A stretch of 30,940 bases of DNA from Legionellales bacterium UBA4722 (GCA_002404295.1 DHJK01000164.1:353-31292), one strand, 5' to 3'; counted from the first letter of the stretch, positions 17,001-23,543 are shown. Numbers and translations are program-made. Notes: generated by a model from the letters alone, not told the origin.

Positions 17001-17162
17001 GAAGTCCTCTCCTCTCAGCCCGTGCAATCGCTCCCTGACCAAGAACGTCAACGTAGCGCATTTGTCGCATTGTCGATACATAACAAAAAAATAGTTAGTC
17101 ACGTTACTGCTCCACCAGTAAATGATAGGACGCCAAATAGAAAATTTTGTGCAGTAATGTAA
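14007..17162 (+). CDS. Large lipase-like protein with C-terminal CaaX (CAVM) box, candidate effector
   Basis: Numbering here counts from a GTG at 14001. Residues 55-130 match the class 3 lipase/alpha-beta-hydrolase pattern: KKIIIAFRGT, VVDDIEIF, then the nucleophile elbow FTGHSLGAIIAELCA with Ser near 116. There is no signal peptide. A long beta-rich middle (about 330-750) is of unknown type. A C-terminal region (about 800-960) has Ala-rich hydrophobic helices such as SHAAFAAAVQAGY and AVNMTLTG, followed by a Ser/Gln-rich low-complexity linker. The last residues are NRKFCAVM, a cysteine-aliphatic-aliphatic-Met CaaX motif recognised by eukaryotic farnesyltransferase. The ATG at 14007 (GAGAG 9 bp upstream) is preferred over the GTG at 14001. 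A host-delivered, membrane-anchored (phospho)lipase effector is inferred. Confidence 0.8.
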   Translation: MQNDYIYALLSNNLYDNPTNNLPSEWKEFNGDFSPLTSSDDFYAFPYISMSLKKIIIAFRGTLKPKNYVVDDIEIFSNNAPSLFLNKAVPFVEAVFKEAIHQFPDFEINFTGHSLGAIIAELCAAKYTKRAVTFESPGSKDMIIDLAQKGQLPRNSHIVTDVTEQYKLIISYQAAISAINRLNPYIGKRYRLYPDLTYPGPSIIASVNLAGLQSIDDRCDPNDTPKETDFWLYSYHQHHMANLLAQFDPVEGPLVYSEYSPSVKSGYSYALNTWKDYNENPYYWDQVIETIYYPLCGSQQTKQAKQAYKNTYIAKWLTGSTNPVQQTGVTIYAPGSAHYPALTIWGTTNNKDTLIFGKGKFKVIAYGFNTYKFTRDAQVSCDVEQMTLDSNRESSLLIGDQGVQGYALNYNTPSKFKPTLYLSNGLKLPWVRTVGETKETHHISMGGRAAISDPDFAVDFPTISFSNSPSGQFNILAGEAYQYNGPGWLAASSKGLLYNLSTKESQYWTLYQQTLLGEVVGENQVLTKYDMSECNKDVVLLPIQLYEKEGTLHFFSIAYCQKLVRDGVGRVIGSLGDVDQHIDFIDSGNKVFSCEKALDFSAQFNNFEGGFECIINKKSFILMPSMQYRLKSGYRLIATNPETSNTNLQLNERDIRSKSDSYLLNRDNSRLFNLISPLSQDDNHYYFSGAVLPNDDTLIVGFNSDLVGKLSPLTVLLIRSMVNSSSYSIYWETSSLAYFKSTEVIPLSTPVSAFILPEAEIAASSTALITEIMQNNLMKGLWVREEMLTCIQGAGAQGVISAMSHAAFAAAVQAGYSDSTAQKASQVFYYASIFCMQFYLQYCQDKNAAPYAPAWEEAADSAVRDIIILFAVNMTLTGTRNILDWLSKKCERGQWPLTNEILKQTSDIILHASYGYHLYNNSAAETAAAIITGVATQKATELVCQRAAPSFFKSHQKRLSSRKNCHDMESQSSHQPLSNPEKKQQDYHSFSESSSSTSEVLSSQPVQSLPDQERQRSAFVALSIHNKKIVSHVTAPPVNDRTPNRKFCAVM

Positions 17163-17506
17163 GCATGTCATAGAGTAATTAATTAGCATTGTGCCTATAA
17201 ATTTCGACATGCTTCAAAAAAAGCATTGTCTTCTGAAACACTTGCCCACCTATGGCGCTCATTAATATTCAATTAGAGCGGTAAAAAGTAAAAAAATTTT
17301 ATGCAGGATATTTATACCGCTTAAATCCAATTAGCCAGTTAAGCTGCACCCGGAAATTAGTGCAGCTTAACTGCCTGTTTATGATTCAAAATAATGTTCT
17401 TACGAATGACTAAAAACGATTAAAAGAGGTACTTCCATAGAACCTCTTTACCAATTCTGATTCAGTCTATAAGATACTCAAAATCTTAATGGAAGCAACG
17501 TTAATT
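17163..17506. other. Non-coding gap with two hairpins before the restriction gene
   Basis: A 13-bp perfect stem (17336-17348 with 17361-17373, CAGTTAAGCTGCA) and an 8-bp stem AAAGAGGT/ACCTCTTT (17423-17430 with 17442-17449) are present. The first may end the lipase transcript, although it lacks a T-run. A further short inverted repeat TAAGAT-N7-ATCTTA (17470-17475 with 17483-17488) lies just before the first possible start of the restriction gene and could be regulatory. Confidence 0.5.
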
Positions 17507-18199
17507 ATGAATAGGGAACTAATTGAACAAGCAGTCTCAGAAGCTATGAAAAAATTTGGCGGAACAGAGCGCGATAAAACAGCTTTTGTAACTATAATGG
17601 AATTTGTTGATCAATATCCGGAGAGAGTGTCTTGGCGACGTGGGGCGCGGCCTGATTCTGGAGCATTGGACTATTACACAGGGTTTGCGGATAAATTTTT
17701 CCGAGCAAGGTATAAGATTGATGGCCCAAAACCACCTACCACAGAACCAGATAATATCGTCAGCTATATCTTAGAAGTTTATTTTGATTATTCAGAAGAA
17801 GATACACAAAGAATTAAAGTTGAACATCAACTTTCCATGGCTGTGGAAAACATGGTTGGCGCAGTTCTTGAAAGATATATTGGGATGACATTAGAGGCTC
17901 ATGGTTGGTCATGGTGTTCGGGGGATTTTATTAAAGCTGTCGATATGATCAAAAAAAACAGTGATGACACATGGTTATTATTGCAGGTGAAAAATAGGAA
18001 TACTACAGAAAATAGTTCTAGTAGTGCAATCCGAACAGGCACTGAAATAAAGAAATGGTTTAGAAGTTTTTCAACCAAAACAGTGACGAATTGGGGAGCA
18101 TTTCCAGATGAAGAAACTCGCCACCTTTTGTCAGAAGATGGGTTTAAGGTTTTCGTAACAGACTATTTATTAAGCGCAAAAAATATAGATAAAAAATAA
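17507..18199 (+). CDS. Type II restriction endonuclease, SinI/Eco47I-like
   Basis: About 230 aa and adjacent to a DNA cytosine methyltransferase. The segment WLLLQVKNRNTTENSSSSAI, then RTGTEIKKWFRS, resembles the conserved core of the SinI/Eco47I group that cuts GGWCC; the acidic residues upstream plus Q-V-K-N fit a PD-(D/E)XK-type fold. The specificity is a tentative reading from memory of that family. The start is uncertain: ATG at 17507 (MNRELIEQ, with GGAAG upstream) or ATG at 17489. The gene converges on the methyltransferase with an 11-bp gap. A short inverted repeat just upstream may delay its expression until methylation is established. Confidence 0.75.
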   Translation: MNRELIEQAVSEAMKKFGGTERDKTAFVTIMEFVDQYPERVSWRRGARPDSGALDYYTGFADKFFRARYKIDGPKPPTTEPDNIVSYILEVYFDYSEEDTQRIKVEHQLSMAVENMVGAVLERYIGMTLEAHGWSWCSGDFIKAVDMIKKNSDDTWLLLQVKNRNTTENSSSSAIRTGTEIKKWFRSFSTKTVTNWGAFPDEETRHLLSEDGFKVFVTDYLLSAKNIDKK

Positions 18200-18210
18200 T
18201 CCCTGCGATT

Positions 18211-19605
18211 TTAATTTTTATTATTTTCCTTGTTGAGTAATGCTTTTGTCGCTTTTTCCCATGAAATATCATCGGTGTTCTTATAGCGAGAGTAACTGAA
18301 GTCATGGGGTGGGTTTTTGCTTGCACCATTCATGTGATCTAAAATGGCTTTACCTATTGCTTTTCCGAGGCTGGCGGGAACAGCATTGCCAATTTGTTTG
18401 TATTGATCACTTACAGAGCCATAGACAATCCACTCATCGGGAAATTCTTGGATGCGCTTATATTCCTGAATGCTTAGAGGCCTGTTTTCAGTGGGATGAG
18501 AAAGATCAGTGGCAGGCATTGCCGGATGTGTTACCAATGTCGGTGCTGGTTTGTCCCATGCTAATCGTCGAAGAAAGCCTGTTTTTCCACCTCCCGCATA
18601 GAACGATTTTCCTAAAGCTTCTTTTTGCAAATCAATTGGGAGATGCTTCCAATATTGTCCTGGCTCTAGCATACGATAGTACTTCAGTCTTTTTTCAGGA
18701 AATTTAACATGCTGGTGGTTAATGTTCTCAAGGCCTGAGACAGCATCTTTAAATGTGCGCCATTTTGGAAGATCATAACTTCCATCCTGTGAGTGTGTCG
18801 GTGTTAGATAAGGAACTTTTTCTCCATCTCTATGGCAGATTATTACCACACGCTCCCTAATCTGTGGGGAACCAAAGTTTGCAGCATTGTACAGATTGAA
18901 AGAAATGCCATATCCGGCTTTTCTAAGCATTTTTAAAATATGTAGCAATGCGCCGCCGGGGAGTTCTTTTGTTGAGAGTGGATTATCTTTCCCACGTTCT
19001 GCGTGTGGTCTATGTGTTAGCGGCGCAGAAAGCAAGCCCCTTACATTTTCAATGACAGCATAACGTGGTTTTAATTCTAATATTATGGAAATATATTTAA
19101 GCAAAACATTTCCACGCTCATCTTTGAATCCGAGACGGGCGCCAGCAGTGCTGAAAGCTTGGCAAGGGGGGCCCCCAACAATCAAATCTATATCATCCGT
19201 TTTATTGAGTCTGGCAGCTTCACGAATATCATTTGCAGAATAGTCCCAAATGTCACCGAGTAATGCTAGGTTAGGGCGATTGGCTTCAATGGTTTTGCGG
19301 CAGGCTTTATCAAATTCACAAGCTAGAATGACATTAATGCCCGCTTGTTCAAGTCCCAAGTCTAACCCCATGGCACCAGAAAATAAACTTAATGCTTTTA
19401 TTTTGGGGGTGCTTGACTGAACCCTTGGATGGTCTGTCGGCGCTGGGTAGAAATTAGTTTTTTTTATAAACGTTTCTAAGTGATGTGGCTCTACAACCCA
19501 TTGTCTCCCAAGCCTTGTACCGGCCAGAGTATTTGAGCGAATTAAACTTCGTATGTGTTGCTCAGAAGTGTTTAACTTGCGAGCAATATCTTTGACTGTT
19601 AGCAC
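18211..19605 (-). CDS. DNA (cytosine-5)-methyltransferase with N-terminal HTH
   Basis: It protects host DNA by C5 methylation of the partner endonuclease's site. Residues 1-50 (LTVKDIARKLNTSEQHIRSL... LGRQWVVEPHHLETFI) form an excisionase/MerR-type helix-turn-helix. The methyltransferase follows: motif I LSLFSGAMGLDLGLE (73-86), motif IV GGPPCQAFSTAG with catalytic Cys near 148, ENVRGLL (186-192), motif VIII QIRERVVII, a target-recognition region, and motif X QIGNAVPASLG. The 464-aa length resembles M.SinI (about 461). The start is GTG at 19605 with GGA upstream. The promoter and palindromes upstream suggest the HTH may repress its own gene. Confidence 0.9.
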   Translation of the reverse strand: MLTVKDIARKLNTSEQHIRSLIRSNTLAGTRLGRQWVVEPHHLETFIKKTNFYPAPTDHPRVQSSTPKIKALSLFSGAMGLDLGLEQAGINVILACEFDKACRKTIEANRPNLALLGDIWDYSANDIREAARLNKTDDIDLIVGGPPCQAFSTAGARLGFKDERGNVLLKYISIILELKPRYAVIENVRGLLSAPLTHRPHAERGKDNPLSTKELPGGALLHILKMLRKAGYGISFNLYNAANFGSPQIRERVVIICHRDGEKVPYLTPTHSQDGSYDLPKWRTFKDAVSGLENINHQHVKFPEKRLKYYRMLEPGQYWKHLPIDLQKEALGKSFYAGGGKTGFLRRLAWDKPAPTLVTHPAMPATDLSHPTENRPLSIQEYKRIQEFPDEWIVYGSVSDQYKQIGNAVPASLGKAIGKAILDHMNGASKNPPHDFSYSRYKNTDDISWEKATKALLNKENNKN

Positions 19606-19617
19606 GGTATATATTCC

Positions 19618-19633
19618 TTTTCGCTAGCGAAAA
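19618..19633. promoter_or_regulatory. Perfect 16-bp palindrome before the methyltransferase start
   Basis: TTTTCGCTAGCGAAAA is fully self-complementary and lies 13-28 bp upstream of the GTG start, in the 5' untranslated region. It is a candidate operator for the methyltransferase's own HTH domain, or an RNA hairpin near the ribosome binding site. Confidence 0.55.
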
Positions 19634-19643
19634 TATTTATAGT

Positions 19644-19679
19644 CCATAAGATATTACTTATGGCTGCATTTAGTGTCAA
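19644..19679 (-). promoter_or_regulatory. Methyltransferase promoter with inverted repeat framing the -10 box
   Basis: On the minus strand TTGACA (19674-19679), a 17-bp spacer and TAATAT (19651-19656) form a near-perfect sigma-70 promoter. The arms CCATAAG (19657-19663 read on the minus strand) and CTTATGG (19644-19650) flank the -10 box exactly. A dimeric repressor bound there would block the promoter. Confidence 0.7.
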
Positions 19680-19694
19680 CCATGTTCACTGGAT

Positions 19695-20105
19695 TTAATA
19701 CCGTGCGCCTCCTAAGGGGCCGGTCGGCGGTTCGAATCCGCCCTGGGACGCCATGTTTATGAAACACTTTAAAAACTCAATCCAGTCATCAAACAGTTTT
19801 TGCATAGTCACTGCTTGCATATTTTCAGTTTGTATTGCAGCTCTTCTATTTCTGGGGTCAATGCCTTGAGAAACTAACTTATGCAGCTCTGGCAGCATCC
19901 CACGCGCTTCTTTGAGCGGAATATTATCGAGTGAGCCTAATGTCATACGTATTAGCTTACGATCCCTAGGTAAACTAAATGAGAAGAGCCAGCTTTTTGC
20001 GCCGCTTGGTCGTATGCGTAGAAAAAGACCGCGGCCGTCATGAAGCTTATATTCCTTTGCACGAGGAGAAGCATTTTCAATTTTTTTTGCAGTTAGTTTA
20101 CTCAT
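19695..20105 (-). pseudogene. Truncated P4-type tyrosine integrase
   Basis: Residues 1-113 are the N-terminal arm-binding domain (DUF4102) of a P4-like integrase: LHDGRGLFLRIRPSGAKSWL, then MTLGSLDNIPLKEARGMLP and the start of the core-binding domain, MQKLFDDWIEFLK. The frame then runs into the reverse complement of the tRNA fragment, giving the artefactual tail ASQGGFEPPTGPL. The catalytic domain with R-H-R-Y residues is missing. A full integrase is about 400 aa. The break lies beside the att copy, so the C-terminal part was lost by deletion or recombination there. It cannot be active. Confidence 0.88.
19708..19753 (+). repeat. att copy 2 (tRNA-Arg 3' fragment)
   Basis: A 46-bp copy of the tRNA-Arg 3' half with one mismatch (C for A at 19721). 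There is no tRNA 5' half, so it is not a gene. It shares four extra bases (TGCG) on its left with the copy at 22837, consistent with phage-derived attP flank. It marks the junction between island A and island B. Confidence 0.88.
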
Positions 20106-20123
20106 TGATCAATGTTCCTACGC

Positions 20124-20150
20124 AATTGTGAAATGGGGCGTTGTTTAGTT
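20124..20150. repeat. Degenerate copy of the GTGCAA hairpin family
   Basis: AATTGTGAAATGGGGCGTTG followed by TTTAGTT resembles the hairpin at 21571-21598 but has lost most of its pairing. It lies just upstream of the integrase start. It is a weak match and is listed only because the other copies are clear. Confidence 0.3.
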
Positions 20151-20151
20151 A

Positions 20152-20778
20152 TTAAATTGTTTTTGCTTTTTCTCGAAGATATTTTTCATAAGTTGGAGTG
20201 CAACTATCAAAATAGGAGTCGCAACCTTTCTTGGTTTTTAGTTTTTCAAATATCCAGCCATATGTTATCCAGGTTCTACCATTCATTACTTTTTTATCAA
20301 GATCAACGAAATGTCCTGCTAAGCAGACATATTTTTCACCTTTCATCAATTTAAGCCATTTATTAAATTTTTTTTGATAATCAGTAATTGATAAATTAGT
20401 TCGCATTTCGTAAACATGCTGTATGTCGGTCTTTTTTTCCATGTACTTGTCTGTAAACACTCGAATTTTTAAATATGCAACGTTGTTTTTCCATCCTAGT
20501 TCATCTGAAGATTGGCCGGTATCAGAAAGCGTTACCATGACATTTTCACGCGGAAAGCATTGCCAATAATTGTACGGACCAGTAGTTCCTTCTGTTGCGA
20601 TGAATTGCTTTTGGGGAAGCCCCCAAGTAAATGAACCCAAATCATTTTCACTTAGAATGTCATAATCCTTTGTAATTAAAGGGTAGGGATATTTTTGCTT
20701 AACTTTGTTAGAAATAGCATAAGTCACATTAATAAAAATTATGAGCGTTATAATAAATAAAGACACGAAACGCTTCAT
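20152..20778 (-). CDS. Secreted protein of unknown function, candidate immunity partner
   Basis: The N-terminus MKRFVSLFIITLIIFINVTY ending YA-ISN is a Sec signal peptide, so the mature protein of about 187 aa is periplasmic or surface-exposed. Visible features are NYWQCFPRENVMVTLSDTGQ and four cysteines (WQCFP, YVCLAG, GCDSYFDSC) that could form disulfides. I recognise no family. It begins 3 bp after the stop of the transglycosylase gene, so the two are translationally coupled. A periplasmic protein encoded directly behind a wall-cleaving enzyme that has no signal peptide suggests an immunity protein; this is inferred from position only. Confidence 0.65.
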   Translation of the reverse strand: MKRFVSLFIITLIIFINVTYAISNKVKQKYPYPLITKDYDILSENDLGSFTWGLPQKQFIATEGTTGPYNYWQCFPRENVMVTLSDTGQSSDELGWKNNVAYLKIRVFTDKYMEKKTDIQHVYEMRTNLSITDYQKKFNKWLKLMKGEKYVCLAGHFVDLDKKVMNGRTWITYGWIFEKLKTKKGCDSYFDSCTPTYEKYLREKAKTI

Positions 20779-20781
20779 GGA

Positions 20782-21507
20782 TCACCCTTCTAATAGTTTC
20801 TTGTAGTATTCTCGTAGATCCTTTATTCCCTTTGGCATTTCGCCATACTGCTTTATATCTTTCCAATAGGATTTATATTCAATGACAGCTTCTTCCCATG
20901 TCACTTCTCGTTTTAATCTAGCGGCAAGCAAATGTCGTTTTTGAAATAACCAACGAATACCCATGCAAATATTTGTGCTTGGATCTAATATTTTTTCCCA
21001 GGGTACTCGTATAAGATAATCATGTAATTCACCTTTAGTGTCTTGAAGAGTTATAAAAGATTGATGTAATAGCTGCATCAACCCGTGTGCATGAGGATTT
21101 TCAGGAGGATTCTTCCTAAAACCTGATTCTGTAGCTATCAGTGCTTTTATGTAATTAGCATCTAATAAGTCGGAAGGTTTAAGTATATTATTCCAAAAAT
21201 AAGTCCATCCTCGAATAAAACAGTTATAGGTGTCTCCATCAGCAAATTTTAAATTATTTGCAGTGGGCGCTCCTGGTAAATCATTAAAATATTTTTGAGT
21301 AATATATTGAATTTCATCGTATGAAAGCTCTTCTTTATGAGAAGGATTAAACGCACAATACTCGCGTACTTTTCTAGTGCCTTGCAGTATATGTTCTTTA
21401 ACAAAATGTTTTCCTATTGAACAGCGTCTCCAGGGGTGGCTTTTGTTGTCATTGCTTATGTTCGTAATGTCTTTATGAACATTAATGAGATCATCTTGAT
21501 TATTCAT
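20782..21507 (-). CDS. Lytic transglycosylase (SLT) domain protein, possible toxin
   Basis: The C-terminal half (about 115-225) is a goose-lysozyme/SLT fold: ANYIKALIATESGFRKNPP with catalytic Glu near 127, HAHGLMQLL (141-147), DPSTNICMGIRWLFQ (175-189) and TWEEAVIEYKSYW. It would cleave the N-acetylmuramic acid-glucosamine bond of peptidoglycan. The N-terminal 110 residues are unique and contain no signal peptide. Housekeeping transglycosylases are exported and often lipid-anchored; lack of a signal plus a downstream secreted partner fits an injected (for example type VI) or phage-type enzyme. The substrate class is clear from motifs; the toxin role is inferred. Confidence 0.8.
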   Translation of the reverse strand: MNNQDDLINVHKDITNISNDNKSHPWRRCSIGKHFVKEHILQGTRKVREYCAFNPSHKEELSYDEIQYITQKYFNDLPGAPTANNLKFADGDTYNCFIRGWTYFWNNILKPSDLLDANYIKALIATESGFRKNPPENPHAHGLMQLLHQSFITLQDTKGELHDYLIRVPWEKILDPSTNICMGIRWLFQKRHLLAARLKREVTWEEAVIEYKSYWKDIKQYGEMPKGIKDLREYYKKLLEG

Positions 21508-21546
21508 TACAACTCCTTAGTTTACTCATCAGTTAGTTTTCTTAAT

Positions 21547-21598
21547 CAATTGTGTAAAACTCTTTTGCACAGTTGATCAATGGGGCTGTTGACCAATT
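21547..21598. repeat. Tandem pair of GTGCAA-type palindromes
   Basis: The first hairpin is 21547-21575: CAATTGTGTAAAA and TTTTGCACAGTTG arms around CTC, with two wobble positions. The second is 21571-21598: AGTTGATCAA and TTGACCAATT arms around a GGGGCT loop. They share the sequence between 21571 and 21575. The same overlapping-dimer arrangement occurs at 25979-26030, so this is a dispersed repeat family. Confidence 0.6.
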
Positions 21599-21610
21599 CA
21601 TTGATCACTC

Positions 21611-22657
21611 CTAGCCTTTATCTTTGGTGGTCATATTCTCTGTAATTGCTTTGATCTCTTTGTCAAAATCAGACTCAAAAAGACGATCTTGAACAATGCG
21701 ATATTTTTCAAACTCACTTTCGGCGTGATCTTTAGCAATTTTGGCGCTAATTTTGCCCGCATCTTTTAGTATATCGCGCGCATCTAACTCGAGAAGCTTG
21801 TCTAGTTGTATAGCCCAGTCTTCCATGGTCATTGGTATTTTACGTTTAGCGCGACCCTCCGCTAACTCTAGGTAGGCGTTGACAATGCGACCAAGGGAAT
21901 CTAATTCATCTGCCGATAGATAGTTTTTTGCAATGGATATGTCTGTCTTAAGAATTTTGCCATTTGGGCTGTTTTCCCAACTTGTTAATCCCATGTGCGG
22001 CTGTTTGCTGTTAGCGCGTTTAACTACAAGTTCGGATGCAGTGTGGCCATGGATAGCGTAGTGTAGTTTATTTTGTACCTTTGCGAAGAATTCGCGCGTG
22101 GTGGGTGCATCCTTGTTGTAATCTCTGCTAGTTGCATAGATATCTGTAATTTTTTGATAAAAATGACGTTCACTAAGGCGAATTTCTCGAATTTCAGCAA
22201 GTAATTGCTCAAAGTAGTCTTCGCCCAAGAAGTTACCATTCTCCAGTCGTTTTTTATCCAGCACATAGCCTTTTATTGCAAACTGATGTAGAACTTGTGT
22301 TGCCCATTGGCGAAACTGGGTTGCGCGTTTAGAGTTGACGCGATAACCCACAGATATGATTGCATCGAGATTATAAAGTTGAGAATTGTACTTTTTTCCA
22401 TCGCCGGCAGTTATTAAGAATTTCTTAATAACTGAATTTTGATCAAGTTCTTGTGATTCAAATATGTTTTGAAGGTGCTGATTAACGGCGGAGGTGGTGA
22501 CATCAAATAATTCAGCCATTAATTTTTGAGTTAACCAAATGGATCCATCCTCATAATGCGCTTCAAGGCCTTTTTCCCCTGCCTGTTGAGAAAAAATCAG
22601 GAATTCAGCTGTGCTATTGCGAATAATTGGTTTATGAGTTGGATTTTTTTTATCCAT
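21611..22657 (-). CDS. RhuM-family protein
   Basis: 348 aa matching the RhuM (virulence protein RhuM / YgjM-like) family: GSIWLTQKLMAELFDVTTSA near the N-terminus, QLYNLDAIISVGYRVNSKRA, TQFRQWATQVL, KGYVLDKKRLENG and IRLSERHFYQKITDIYATS. The first part looks like a DNA-binding Bro/KilA-type helix-turn-helix region, and the C-terminal half is helical and charged. RhuM genes are common cargo of genomic islands and are often near restriction or toxin-antitoxin genes; the biochemical function is not established. Here it is the last gene before the right att copy. Its own upstream region holds two short hairpins. Confidence 0.88.
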   Translation of the reverse strand: MDKKNPTHKPIIRNSTAEFLIFSQQAGEKGLEAHYEDGSIWLTQKLMAELFDVTTSAVNQHLQNIFESQELDQNSVIKKFLITAGDGKKYNSQLYNLDAIISVGYRVNSKRATQFRQWATQVLHQFAIKGYVLDKKRLENGNFLGEDYFEQLLAEIREIRLSERHFYQKITDIYATSRDYNKDAPTTREFFAKVQNKLHYAIHGHTASELVVKRANSKQPHMGLTSWENSPNGKILKTDISIAKNYLSADELDSLGRIVNAYLELAEGRAKRKIPMTMEDWAIQLDKLLELDARDILKDAGKISAKIAKDHAESEFEKYRIVQDRLFESDFDKEIKAITENMTTKDKG

Positions 22658-22777
22658 AACGCTTGTTCCTTGTAATGATTTTGGGGTGACTGCTTTTGGT
22701 GCCCATCTAGGTACCTAATAATCACCGGATGTGGATGCATTCTAACGGACAGCATCAAACAAAACAATATCGTAACT

Positions 22778-22822
22778 AACTTATTTTTAATAAGTTTTTG
22801 AACTTTAGCGGACTACGCTAAA
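22778..22822. repeat. Two adjacent short hairpins near the right att copy
   Basis: AACTTATT-TTT-AATAAGTT (22778-22796) is followed by T residues and could terminate plus-strand transcripts. TTTAGCG-GACTA-CGCTAAA (22804-22822) is a second perfect stem, 15 bp before the att core. They may be terminator and integrase or excisionase sites. Confidence 0.45.
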
Positions 22823-22836
22823 CTAAAAGTTTTGCG

Positions 22837-22882
22837 CCTCCTAAGGGGCAGGTCGGCGGTTCGAATCCGCCCTGGGACGCCA
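22837..22882 (+). repeat. att copy 3 (tRNA-Arg 3' fragment), right end of the island region
   Basis: Identical to the last 46 bp of tRNA-Arg at 12149-12194. It lacks the tRNA 5' half. It closes the integrated region; sequence beyond it has no island-type gene for about 850 bp. Confidence 0.88.
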
Positions 22883-23084
22883 TAATACAAAAAAAATAAG
22901 GGTCAATCGTAGCAGAAATGAACTTAGCTTCTCATCCAAGTAAATCATAATAACTTCTTAATCATTCATGGAAGCAGTTCCTGGACACTCACTTAGGGTA
23001 AACCCGAATAATCTTTTCATACATAATTCTATATACTGTTTGTTTTACTACTGAAAACATTTTCTTGGACGGAGGTTATTTGTT

Positions 23085-23543
23085 ATGAGACGGATGATAA
23101 TGAGCGTGGCTTTATTGACAACAATAGGACTTGTAGGCTGTTCTACTAATAGCCAAAAGGAAAATACGGGCGTTGGTGCGGTTACTGGCGGTGTTATTGG
23201 TGGCGTGGGAGCTGCTGTTGTAGGTGCAAGTCCAGTCGGTGCTGTTGCAAGTGTAGTAGGTGGAGCAATCATTGGTGGTGTTATTGGACACTCCATGGAT
23301 AGCACCGATAGCGTAAAAGGTTCTACAGTTATTCAAAATAACCCAACAAATCACACCACCAAATGGGTAAACCATAAAACTGGCGTGACTTACACTATGA
23401 CCCCCACCAGCGATTTATTTACAGTGAACGGAAACCCTAATTGTCGCAAATTTTACTTTACATCGACAAAACATGGGAAAATGCATCACCGCAATGGAAC
23501 AGCTTGCTTGATGCAAGATGGAAATTGGCATTCTGTTCGTTAG
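23085..23543 (+). CDS. Glycine-zipper outer-membrane lipoprotein
   Basis: MRRMIMSVALLTTIGLVGCS is a lipoprotein signal peptide with lipobox LVGC (Cys near residue 19). Residues 30-70 form a glycine zipper, with repeated GxxxG spacing (GAVTGGVIGGVGAAVVGAS and SVVGGAIIGGVIGHS), as in the 17-kDa antigen/SlyB-like family, which inserts as a membrane hairpin. The C-terminal part has two Cys (NPNCRKF, GTACLMQ), and its ending CLMQDGNWHSV resembles the family's usual C-x-x-x-dG-W finish. GGAGG lies 9 bp before the ATG. TATACT at 23032-23037 could be its -10 box. It is followed by a strong terminator. Confidence 0.85.
   Translation: MRRMIMSVALLTTIGLVGCSTNSQKENTGVGAVTGGVIGGVGAAVVGASPVGAVASVVGGAIIGGVIGHSMDSTDSVKGSTVIQNNPTNHTTKWVNHKTGVTYTMTPTSDLFTVNGNPNCRKFYFTSTKHGKMHHRNGTACLMQDGNWHSVR

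Noticed and set aside
18309..18707. 132-codon plus-strand ORF inside the methyltransferase
   Set aside because: Antisense shadow of the conserved methyltransferase C-terminal domain.
19708..19753. Additional tRNA-Arg genes at the two downstream att copies
   Set aside because: Only the 3' half is present; there is no acceptor 5' strand, D-arm or complete anticodon stem.
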